Of a DNA stretch of 64,000 nt, positions 54,222-64,000 are shown in pieces (position 1 is the first letter of the stretch; every line of letters begins with the position of its first letter). Below the pieces are notes generated by a model. The model was not told the DNA's origin, did no database searches, and saw only the letters and a list, made by a program, of their open reading frames with translations. The stretch spans positions 124,001-188,000 of the forward strand of contig BCIV01000017.1 of NCBI GenBank assembly GCA_001600055.1. Reading direction: 5' to 3'. Source of the DNA: Filobasidium wieringae. Its lineage: Eukaryota; Basidiomycota; Tremellomycetes; Filobasidiales; Filobasidiaceae. The position numbers and the translations under genes were made by a program.

Positions 54222-54774
54222 CGATCTACGATGCTGACGCTGACGCTGACGACTGAACTGACGATCGAAGGGCGAGCGACCATGTCCAATCAACGTTCGA
54301 TCATTTCGCTGACGAAACGGACGGTGAGTCGCGAGGTGAGACGCCAAGTGCTAGCGCGGGTGACATCATCACGCTCGAGGTCACAGGTGACGGTCCATGT
54401 CAGCGATTCCAGCGACCGGACATCCCGCTCTTCCGTTCATTTCATAGCGATGATACCTCTCTGATCTCTGAGCTGTCCACCTGCCCTGTCTGCCCAGCCG
54501 GCTTCCACTTGCCCGCTGCTCCCCTGCCGCTCTGGCTCACCGACCTGCTCCTGGACGCTGACGACATCACAGACCGTGGACTCTCCGATCCTCGCACGAT
54601 GAAACTCGCGAAGGAAGCGGTTTCAACTGATAATATCGGTAGATGCGGCAATCACGTGACCCTCGATCGGAGATGACCTTTCGATCGTGAGCGAGCGTTG
54701 GGTAACCAGGTGGAAGCTTTGTCTGGTTGTTAGTCGCGGTTGTTAGCTGTAAGACCTAGCGGAAGGGTCGTCAC

Positions 54775-54848
54775 CTATACCAGCTATACCCATACACATA
54801 CCAGCTATACCCACACCCATACCCACGCCTACACCCATATCCATACCC
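54775..54848. repeat. Degenerate TACC(CA) tandem repeat before the P450 gene
   Basis: About 74 bases are made of variants of tatacccacaccca and ctataccagctatacc units, strongly C/A biased. The repeat ends 27 bases before the P450 ATG, so it lies in the 5' UTR or core promoter. Confidence 0.8.
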
Positions 54849-54874
54849 GATAGACAAGACACTCGTAACTCGTA

Positions 54875-57446
54875 ATGATCATATCCAACCTGATATCCAC
54901 AACCACATCACTGGGATTGTTTCCTACCCTAATCGCTCTCTACCTCTCATGGCTCGTCTACAAGTTTATCTCCGCTTACAAGTTGGCTGCAGTAAGTCAT
55001 CTCCCTCCATCGTTCCCCCGTATCGTTCATCGCACTCACGCTTCATTCGACTTGCGGCCGTGACAGAGCATAAACCATCACCCAGGCTACCGCGGTCTCT
55101 TCGGCGTCCGAACCCTGATCGGTCGTTTCCTCCCCTCTCATCTCCCGTACATAACCGAATCCATCAACTCGGTCTGGCACTCCAAACGTCTCCCCTACAC
55201 CCGAGCGAACACTTCCATCTTGAGTGACATTTCCCTCTTCGGGAACCACGTCTATTTGAACGTCGCGACCCCCGGGGCGGTCAGGGTTTTGAATGCGGAG
55301 AGGAAGACGTTTAGGAAACCGACAGAGGTTTATAAGTTGTTAAAAGGGTTTGGGGAGAATTTGGTCGTCACCGAGGGAGAGGAATGGAGGAGGCATAGGA
55401 AGGTGGGTCCGGTGTGGGTTTGGTTTATATGGAAGGGTAATGGAAGCTGATACATTTTCGATCACACCATTCTTTCCCCTCTGACTATCCACTCTCATCC
55501 GTCTCCCCCGTAACTCCACCGACCCACCTCACTCTCTCACCTCAGATCGCCGCCCCAGGGTTCAACGAAGAAGTGTTCGACCTAGTATCCCGCACGACGA
55601 CCGAAATCTTCCACCTCATGTTCCATTCCAACCACTGGCAAACCCTTTCCCCCGGCAATCACGCGGTCGTCTCGGATGTGAATGACATGCTCCTAAAGAT
55701 GGCCCTCACCGTCCTCGCCACCGCCAGTTTCGGAGCTCCTCTCACATGGAGCGATTCTTCCTCCTCCCTTCCCGACCCGTCCCAGAACGTGAACGCGAAC
55801 GTGGCGGGGACGGGGATGGCGGGGATGACGGAGAGGGAGAGGGAGGAGAAGAGGGAGTTGATGGGGAAAGGGCACGAGTTGACTTTTGTCCAGGCGATCA
55901 CGGGGGTCAGTGAGAATATATTCTTGACGATCTTGTTACCCAAATGGCTACAATGGTTGCCTTTTAAAAAGTAAGCCTTTCCTTTTCCGTGATTCACCTC
56001 GTCCTCCACTCGCTCACATCCGTTTGCCCCCCCGCTTTCCCTTCCTTTCCTCTTCCTTTCCCTTCCTTTCCTCTTCACGTACACCCCCCTCAGAGTCAAA
56101 GAGACGAACCTAGCGCAGAAGGAACTGAACGCCTATATGTACGGGATGATCCGGACCAGAAAAGAAGAGATCAAGCGTGGCGAAAAAGGGGGACAGGGAA
56201 GGAAAGACCTTTTCAACCAGTTGATCGAGGCTAGTCTGAGGGAAGAGGGGGGGAAGGGTCTGACCGATGAGGAACTCGTTGGGTGAGTCTTTGGGATTCC
56301 GGGTCAAGGGGGTTTGGTACGAGGAGGCTGATCGAGTTCGCGTCGATGTAGAAACGTCTTCATCTTCGCTTTGGCTGGGCATGAGACGAGTGCACACTCT
56401 CTCTCGTTCACTTTCGCCTACCTCGCTACGCATCCGGAGATACAGGAATGGTTGTTCGAGGAAGTCGCGGCGGTCTTTCCTGATGGTCATCTTCCCGTGA
56501 GCTTTCCCTCTCCTTCAACTCGAGCCCCGTGATCACAAGCTGATATCAGAATCCCCTTGCATAAAGAGTTACAAAGATTTCCCAGCACTCCCTCGAACGC
56601 TTGCGGTACTCTACGAAACGCTCCGGCTACATCCCTCGGTGAACGTCATCCCGAAGTACGCTACGGAGGATACGGTCCTCATGGACGACCCGCTAGCCTG
56701 GTTCACCGAGGAGCCTCCCGTAGGTGGATGGTTGGGAGGGAAGGTGGATGGGGATGGAGTGGGGGAGAGGAGGAAGGTTTTCGTACCCCAGAACGCACAG
56801 GTACAGATCGACGTGGTCAATCTCCGTGAGTATCCTTGGGTCGCTGTGAGGTGGGGGGATGGAGGTTGATGCCGTTTTGGCTCTTTGATTTATCAGATCG
56901 GCACCGTAAGTTTCTACCTTTTATAGCCTTTGTGCGCCTGTTTATTCTAACTTGATCACCGTATCAGCGGTGTACTGGCCCGAACCGGATGCTTTCAAAC
57001 CCGAGAGGTTCTTGGGGGAATACAATCGGGATGCTTTCGTTCCCTTTTCCGCTGGAGCTAGGGGTGAGTCCGATCGCGCGAAACCAGGTCGAGGCATAGC
57101 AACTGATGAGGTCTATGCGGGGGTGATAGGTTGTATTGGAAGACGATTCGCGGAAGGTCAGTCTCATGTCCATCTCATCCGAATGAGTGTAGAAACTAAC
57201 GCCCGAACTCACATACGATCACGATCACGCTCATCAACAGTCGAAGCGGTGACTTTCCTCGCACTGATCGTGCGGCACTTCCAGCTCGTCCCTAATCCGT
57301 TGACCGTACCGCCGGGGGAGACGAAAGGGGAGACGATGGAGAGGTTGTTGAGCGCTAAAGAGGGATTGACTTTGACCCCGAAGGGGATCGATTTGAGGTT
57401 CGTCAGGAGGGAGGGGATGGTGGGGCGGGAAGAGTTTTTCGTCTGA
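54875..57446 (+). CDS. Cytochrome P450 monooxygenase
   Basis: This is an ER-anchored heme-thiolate oxidase of about 610 residues. An N-terminal membrane anchor (LFPTLIALYLSWLVYKFISA) is followed by the hinge and HHPGYRGLFGVRTLIGRFLP. The helix-C region is NLVVTEGEEWRRHRK. The I-helix oxygen-binding motif is NVFIFALAGHETSAHSLSF near 56360 and the ExxR motif is VLYETLRLHPSV near 56620. PERF is in PDAFKPERFLGEY near 57000. The heme-binding loop FSAGARGCIGRRFAE is split by an intron after AGAR. A Gly-rich insertion (GGWLGGKVDGDGVGE) follows the K' region and is longer than usual. The end is GREEFFV, TGA 57444-57446. About eight introns. No redox partner or pathway gene is adjacent; the substrate is unknown. 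Confidence 0.94.
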
Positions 57447-58629
57447 TCGATGAGTGAGGGAAGGATGAGAAGAAGGATTGAAGAAGGAACAAGGAGTGGA
57501 GAACAAGAGTATGAGTATGAGTAACAGTCAGGAGTGAAGCGCCAGGTGCAGGAAATAGGAGGCTGGTATAGCTTGTATTCGCTTGTCCGAGAGAAAGGCG
57601 AGATGAAACGTTCATCACTGCGGGAACGCGGGAGTGGGGGACGATGACATCACCCCTTTTCATATATAGATCAGATCGTGCGCGTTTCGAGTTCTGGTAC
57701 TATCGACTACCAAAGCTACTAAGCTACTAGGCGACTGGACTGGAGGTGGATCGTGATGGCTAGGAAGCTGGATGTGATTGATTGATGGCATTAGATGGGC
57801 AGTTATATGGGACGATGGATGAGGTGATTCTTGTGTGAGGTGTGAGAGGAAGTAGAGAGTAGAGAGGAGGATATGTGCGACCTTCACCGAGACTGCGCGT
57901 GCTTGTTCAAAAACCGTCGAGGTGATTTCCTTGCGTGTTGATATGGTAGATACGAGGTTGTTTTATATGCCTGCAGAGCTGGGAGTCGGTAGAATCGATG
58001 GGATAACATGCGAGATGCTGGTGGAGTCGGAATGACCAACGCAATCCTGAAGTAGTTGGAGCGAACGAGTCGCCGGGGGAGATGTCTCATTCGGTCCCGC
58101 TCTTGCTCTCGCTTACGAGCGTATTCAATTCATTCTCAGAGAAACGTCAGAGCGAAGCCCACACATTCACTGGAACTGATACTGCCACACTGCTGCTCTA
58201 CCACACACCCTTATATACCATCATCCTCCATCACTCGCTACTTGGGACTACCACCACCACCACCTCACAACAGTCACTCACTCACTCGCCCATCGACAGG
58301 CTCGCTCGCGGTTTTCACGAATCTCGTTCACCCTTTTGCTTGATAATCGGTTTTCATCGGATCGACTTGAACTCGGACAGATCGTGATCCATCATCGAGC
58401 GGTACATCTCTCGAGCGCACCTAACAGTCGAGGAAATCTTATCGACTGTGAGAGATCAGAACGAGAACACCGCACCAACAAGAAGAATCGGGGAAAAAAA
58501 ACGAGAATTGATTAGGGAAATCAATTGCGATTCGGACTGATTTTTGATCGACGAGGAAAACGACTTTGAACGAGAAATCGACGTTCGATACCTTCAAATA
58601 CCTTTCACAGTATACTATAAACGAGCATC
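57447..58629. other. Long upstream region of PBS2
   Basis: The 1,183 bases contain the P450 3' flank and the PBS2 promoter/leader. An AC-rich run with CAC/ACTC repeats lies at 58240-58285. Minus-strand frames at 57660-58090 start with GTG or have no family resemblance. An A-rich leader (58490-58620) precedes the ATG. Confidence 0.5.
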
Positions 58630-61144
58630 ATGTCAGCTTCGACTTCCCCCGCCCCACCCGTCGAACCTCCAACAGAAAACCTGAACGACCTCTCCCTCTC
58701 TTCATCCGATAAGACCGAATCCATCCCCATCCCCACTCCCTCCCCGCCCTCTCAAACGACGTCCCAGGTGAATGAACAAGGAGCAGAACAACCCGTCATG
58801 GATATCGAACCCCCTACCCCACCCACATCCAATCCCACCCCAAACTCCGCCGGAATGAACAACTCGCCAAGCGTTTTGGCCAGAGATATGCTCCTCCCCT
58901 CTACCTCCAATACCTCGCTCAACTCTCACTCCGGTTCGTCCCAGGGTATAAGTGAAGGTGGCAGTAGGGTCTCGAGTTTGGAAAGTAGCCTGGCCAGTCC
59001 ACCTCGATCCACCCCGGGGTCAAACTTGGGTTCGGGTCTGGCTCAGCGAAGCGGTGGACTGGGGAGTTCGAACGGATCTAGGATCTCTGGATTACCTGCT
59101 TCTAGTAATTCGGGTACATCCTCGTCGTCCCCCGTACCTACGCCTGTTCCGGGTGCCGCAGCTTCAGGGTTCCCTGGACGGACAGGGGGAGGAGCTAGGA
59201 TCCCTGTTGGACTCGGGAGCAGACCTGGGTTAGGGGGTCTCAGCGCTCAGGGAGGTGGAAGCAAGTTGCCCCCCAGTCTACAAGCCAAGATCGATGTGAG
59301 TCCCTTTTCGCCCGAGATGAATCATGAATGGGAGGATCCGAAATTGATAGCGTTCTCTCCGTCCACGTTCTTCTTTCCCACCAGGCAATGGCTACCCGAA
59401 ACAAAGCCGGAGCTAACGCGACCCCCACCCCAGCTAACGGACAGGATTCTTCATCGACCTCTTCTCTTCTCGCCTCCGCTGCTAACCGGGCGGCTCAACC
59501 GACCCCTACTACTCCCGCTCGTGCCCCCGTTCTGGGAGGATTGGCAGCACGAAGAGCCGCTTCTTCCGGTGCGGGTGGACTTTCTGGAGGTCTCGGTGGT
59601 GGTCCCCGACCGACACCTACTCTAGCTAGACAAGGAGCTCCCGTCCTCCCTCCCTCTGGATTGGGAGGGGGACCGGGGAGGAGGTTGAATAGACCGGGGG
59701 GGATGACCCTTTCTTCCATGGCTGGACCTACCGGCGGTGGACTCGCTGCCGGAGGAGGTTTCAGTAATTTCAGCAAGATCGTGGATCCGAGTGGGAAGTT
59801 GAATTTCGATAAGAAGGCCATTCTCCATGCCGAGGGGGTGAACTTCTCGAACGGGGCGACTTATAAGATCAATAAGGATGAGATGATCTTGCAGGATGAA
59901 CTTGGGAAGGGGAATTATGGAGAGGTTAGGAAGGTTTATCATAAGACTACAAAGGTCACGATGGCCATGAAGGTGAGTTTTCCCGCGCACGGTCTTGCGG
60001 GACAACAACGGGGGAACGAGGGCCGAGCTGATGAGATGTTCTCTTGATTTTTTAGGAAATCCGATTGGAACTGGATGAATCCAAGTTGAACCAGATCATC
60101 ATGGAACTGGACATCTTGCACCGAGCCATCGCTCCCGAAATCATCGAATTCTACGGAGCCTTCATGGTAGAATCCTGCGTATACTATTGTATGGAATTCA
60201 TGGATGCGGGTTCCATGGACGCTTTGAACTTGAACGGGATCCCCGAAAAGGAGTTGGCTAGGATCACGAAGAGTATGATCAAGGGGTTGAAATTCTTAAA
60301 GGACGAGATGCAGGTCATGCATCGAGGTACGTCGCTCAAGGTCACTGTGCCATTCAAGTTCCTCAAGCTGATCTGCGGTGATCTGTCGGCGTACAGACGT
60401 CAAGCCTACCAACTTGCTCGCCAATAAGAAGGGTCAGATCAAGCTCTGTGATTTCGGTGTTTCAGGTCAGCTGGAGAAGAGTTTGGCAAAGACGAATATC
60501 GGGTGTCAGAGTTACATGGCCGTGAGTAGCCGTACGGTGGTGTCGATGGAAACCCGCGCTCATGTACATGTCTTCGCTCCCCTCACAGCCCGAGCGTATC
60601 AAGGGAGAAAGTACCGGTCAAGTCAGCACGTACACCGTATCGTCCGATATCTGGTCCGTCGGATTGACCATCATCGAGCTCGCCATGGGTTGTTACCCTT
60701 ACCCTCCCGAGACCTACTCGAACGTGTTTGCCCAATTGCAAGCGATCGTTCACGGTCCTCCACCCAGATTACCTGAAGGTTTCTCGGATAACGCTCAAGA
60801 CTTTGTCGCTAGATGGTGAGTCGTCCTGCACCGTCGTACCGTTCAGAGCCGAGCTGATTTTGGTCGTCCTTGATAGTCTTCTCAAACAGCCAGACGCGCG
60901 ACCCACGTATGCTCAGCTCTTGGAACACCCTTGGATGAAGGAAGACGAAGAGAGGGAGGTCGACATGGTCGGATGGGTCGCTAAAGCTCTCGAAGTTCGA
61001 GCAGCTCGAAGATCCACTGGAGCCGCTCAAAGCTCTAGCGGACCCGAGGTAGCGGAAGGCCATGCGACGGGACCCGCCGCGACTCAGCCCACCCAGACTG
61101 CCAACGCCGACCCTTCCGCTCCGCCCCCCGCGCCTTCCAACTGA
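58630..61144 (+). CDS. PBS2: MAP kinase kinase Pbs2 (HOG pathway)
   Basis: This dual-specificity kinase activates the Hog1 MAPK on osmotic, oxidative and other stress. The ~390-residue N terminus is Ser/Pro/Gly-rich and may carry docking sites. The kinase domain follows: ATP loop [20 protein letters not shown], lysine in MAMK, and [20 protein letters not shown], the Pbs2-specific block. The catalytic loop [17 protein letters not shown] and [20 protein letters not shown] come next. The activation segment [13 protein letters not shown] has the Ser/Thr phospho-site region. [40 protein letters not shown] and [20 protein letters not shown] complete it. All core residues are intact. A Pro/Ala/Thr-rich tail ends PPPAPSN at 61144. 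Five introns. Upstream MAPKKK and Hog1 are not in this window. Confidence 0.96.
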
Positions 61145-61507
61145 TATCCTTGCCGCTGATAATCCTCCTTGCTACCCTGACTCGAGCTCGTGATCACATC
61201 ATATACACGTTTGTAATCCCGTTCCTTCTGTAGCCATAAGATTTGCGCCTACGGCAGCGCGGAGAGACCCTATTATGATGACGCGAAATGACCCTATGCA
61301 TGTACTCTGAAAGATAGTGTACTCCTCGATGGTCTGCTGTGAACATTATTTTGAACCTGATGAGCTGCGCTGGGCCTGCCTGCTCTTCGTGACGTCTAAG
61401 TGCAGTGACTTCTATTTGCACTGTAACCACGAGATTGACTGCTCATTACAAGAAACTGGATTGATACTTTACATCACCGCCAATGTGTCCGTGTACTACA
61501 CATCCCT
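61145..61507. other. Intergenic 3'-3' region between PBS2 and CTF18
   Basis: The 363 bases separate convergent genes. An 85-codon plus frame begins in it at 61317 but is unlike any family and runs across the CTF18 stop. No other feature was noticed. Confidence 0.5.
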
Positions 61508-64000
61508 CTACAACAAGGTTGCCATCTTGACTGGCTTTCGCACCGCGCTCGAACTTCCTTCATTGAACTTGTAGATCGTTCGGAATTTGAGCGCCGAAAC
61601 GCCCGTCCCGCCTGGTGTACCATCAGCCTGGCCATCTTTTGGCTTCGCTCGACCGAAAAAGTCAGTTGGAGGCTAAGCAAAAAATGGCCATGTCAGCACG
61701 CCACTCGGCCTATCAGTAATTGCCGACATTCACCTTGTCTGCCAAATCAACCGGTTTGTCCTCAGCAGGTTTGCTAAGAGCAACGGATTAGATGCGGCGT
61801 ATGCTATTCAATCAAGAATGCACTTACCCATTTGCGAACATGCCATGCAGTTGTTTCGCTTCCTTGCCTGTCCCTCCGCCTCGCCTTTTAGCGACTTCCG
61901 CATCCACCTAGGATCGATAGTAAGTGAGCTCAAATAAGGGTCTCGGCAGCAGATCATTACTCACTGCTTGAGATACCATACTCCTCACTGCAAAACGTGA
62001 ACTTGCGATATCGCTTGCACGCTTGCCATCATAGTGGATGAATACGTCGATCGGCCTATTCACCAATATGATACGAGTCAGCTGCAGCTTCTGTTGACCT
62101 GATCTATGTCTTGTTGTACTAACGGCTCAAGCCTGAACGTCGCTTGCCCTTCCTCCGTCTTGTCTCGATAGAATCGAAGATTATGGTTGATCATGAGATC
62201 TACAAGGCGAACCAAAGTCGTCTTTTCGTCCGCTTTAACCAAATTTGCGTTGACCTGGCCCGGTTGTGACGATCAGTATTCATCGACGTGGCAAACATTC
62301 AGTCGTTTCGTCTTACAGGCTTCAAGGGAGGAGATATGATTCGCATTAGATATGGGCCGAGTTCCGTCAAGATAGTAGAGGCGTTGTAAATTGTTCGTAG
62401 GTTCGCTGGAATGGCTTGTATCAAAGCTAGTCCAATTTCTTTTGTTGCATTGGCCTTCAAGAAAGCCTCGTAATCTGCTTTTGGGAAATCCACAGCTCGG
62501 CTTGAATTGGCAGCAGCTGCCATATGCGTATGCCAGGGGATGACGGCGTATGGCATGTAGCCCATAAGCTCAAACTCTTGGTTCTTTCCCACTCGATGAT
62601 TTAGTCGATCGTAATGATGTAGCCAATCGTGCATGCGAGATACGTTGCCTATTGAAGCGTCAATTGGCTTGAGGTTTGGATAGTGTTCGAAGCAACCTGT
62701 GTTGAACCATCATAAGTATGTGTCGTACGATACCGTTATCAGGGACGCTTTTACCTTGCAAGACCCGATCGACGTCTCCGCTGCTGTGAAGGATCTCCGC
62801 TAGGCGACCAACGTACTTCCCGTCCTCCTCGTGCTTGATGCCGTTCTGACGCTTCTTCTTGCTCGACAACGGTACGAACAAATTGTGCCAGACTCCATGC
62901 AGAGAAGCTCCGCCATCTTTCAGTCCGACTGCCGTCGTCCGTACTGTCTTCTCAGTGACTTCACTCGTCCGCGACTTGATGAACTGGAGCGTGTTTAGAC
63001 AACTTCGTACATCCCCTTCTGTTATTTCGACCAAGGCTGCCAGACCACGAGTATCGGCTGACATGCTTTCACGATCGCAAATATGCCTCAAGCGATTTAC
63101 CACAAGGATCGACTGAGCTTTCTTAAACCGGACTATTCGCGCATGTTGCCGCAGTGGCCGCAAGGCAGATGCATAACTGGGACGCAAGATCGTGCTTAGT
63201 CTGTCGCAAGTTCGTTGAGAGAATTTAGACGGAACTTACAGATCATTACAGATACAGATGATAGGCCGCTTGAGCACCTTTGCCGCCTGTCTCTTCCGCT
63301 TGTTAGCAGGCACATCTTGGATAAGCTTGATCAAGCTCTTGATGAAGCTCTAAAAGTCAAAATGTATCACTATGACTGGCAAGCGATCGAGGCGGGGGGT
63401 AAGATCTTACAGTATCACCACCACCAGCAGCTCCATCGATTTCGTCGATAACAACGCATATCGGTTTACCCTTGCTCCTCAACCCACTTCCAGCATCTAT
63501 AGCGTTTTGTATCCGGTCCGTTACTGTCGCAGCTGACCGGTCATCACTGGGAAACTTTCCGAGATCAGCTGGGTGTCTGAGCGGAACTTTGGTCTGTGAC
63601 CAACGGACCTTGCGTTGATCTCGAATGCATCGTATCCTGCTTGTTTCGCCACGATATGCGCAAGAGTGGTTTTACCTAATCCTGGCGGTCCACTGAGAAG
63701 CAAAATCTGTCTTAAAAGGTACGCTCAGCTGGAGTCCTGGCTAATCAGCTCAGCCGTTTTGCGTACCCGTTCTTTAGGTCTGCCGAGAGCATCGTGCTGA
63801 ACGATATGAACAAAGCATCGATTAATACAGGATCACATTCGGTCAAGAGCTCGTCCCACTCACGTAGGCGTATTCCTCGTTTAGTTCTGTTCTTTGCCGC
63901 TTCTTCGCCTGAGCACCAGGAGCAACAGACTTGAAAACACACTTGTCCCACTCTTTAAGCCATGATAGGACATCACGATGACAACGCTACGAAGGTAAAA
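61508..64000 (-). CDS. CTF18: Ctf18, large subunit of the alternative replication factor C, partial
   Basis: This AAA+ clamp loader works with Dcc1/Ctf8 and Rfc2-5 for sister-chromatid cohesion and replication checkpoint. The gene runs in from the right edge, so its N terminus is missing. Visible in order are [20 protein letters not shown] and Walker [21 protein letters not shown] near 63690. [17 protein letters not shown] is split by an intron and was checked. Walker B is [17 protein letters not shown] near 63440. The sensor region [20 protein letters not shown] and [20 protein letters not shown] are followed by the [20 protein letters not shown] block. The Ctf18-type C-terminal collar contains [17 protein letters not shown]. 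The typical tail [20 protein letters not shown] ends at TAG 61508-61510. More than eight introns. Confidence 0.93.

Larger units (their letters stand above)
54144..54874. other. Divergent upstream region of catalase and P450
   Basis: The 731 bases hold the catalase promoter (TATA at 54214), a CTGACG direct repeat at 54233-54263, and a TACCCA/ACACCCA-type low-complexity stretch just before the P450 start. No gene was found. Confidence 0.45.

Noticed and set aside
44582..57446. Biosynthetic gene cluster made of SDR, amidohydrolase, cutinase and P450
   Set aside because: No polyketide, peptide or terpene synthase or cluster regulator is present, and housekeeping-type genes (RPS11, catalase, PBS2) are interspersed.
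57660..58090. Signal-peptide-like minus-strand frames upstream of PBS2
   Set aside because: The apparent start of the first is GTG, and neither shows a conserved motif; treated as promoter sequence.
1..64000. CRISPR array, intact transposon, integrated virus or rRNA operon
   Set aside because: No spaced identical repeats, terminal repeats with transposase or reverse transcriptase, viral replicase or rRNA signature was seen on either strand.

Overview
This window is nuclear DNA from a fungus, most likely a basidiomycete yeast of the Tremellomycetes (Cryptococcus/Kwoniella-like). The evidence is as follows. Almost every gene is split by many introns of about 35-80 bases with GT..AG ends. Genes lie on both strands without operons. 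The recognisable proteins are fungal: Pbs2-type MAPKK, Uve1-type UV-damage endonuclease, AA9 LPMO, PAQR/Izh-type receptor, TDT transporter and Ctf18. GC content is moderate and the proteins are rich in Ser/Pro/Gly low complexity. Genus or species cannot be fixed from the sequence alone.

Layout, left to right. 0-10 kb: the 5' tip of a leftward gene at the edge, an MDR-family NAD(P)H oxidoreductase, a divergent amino acid permease, a small orphan gene with a likely GC-AG intron, a broken coding relic, and an MCT-like MFS transporter containing a 13-base microexon. 10-22 kb: an AA9 polysaccharide monooxygenase, a TDT (malate/sulfite-type) transporter, a coiled-coil protein and a very large KH-domain RNA-binding protein, all leftward. 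22-33 kb: a 2-kb gene-free leader, UVE1 with a mitochondrial-type N terminus and an internal nuclear-type start, two divergent paralogs of an undescribed Ser-rich family flanking a second coding relic, and a homeodomain transcription factor. 33-46 kb: a large RGG-rich protein, a PAQR/Izh-like membrane protein with a ~670-residue disordered N-terminal extension, ribosomal protein S11 (uS17) and a carbonyl-reductase-like SDR. 46-64 kb: a membrane-anchored amidohydrolase, a secreted cutinase, an orphan three-exon gene that simple ORF calling misses, a catalase, a cytochrome P450, the HOG-pathway MAPKK PBS2, and CTF18, which runs off the right edge.

How the genes relate. There is no operon or recognisable biosynthetic cluster. 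Stress-defence genes (UVE1, catalase, PBS2) and secreted plant-surface enzymes (LPMO, cutinase) sit in one neighbourhood, but each has its own promoter. No rRNA, tRNA, CRISPR array, intact transposon or virus was seen. The points most worth a second look are the undescribed paralog pair with the decayed locus between them (27.0-29.7 kb), the pseudogene at 6.6-7.1 kb, the alternative-start architecture of UVE1 and the orphan genes at 5.4 and 50.5 kb. Exon boundaries were worked out by eye. Gene starts and stops are mostly firm, but internal splice sites are firm only where stated.
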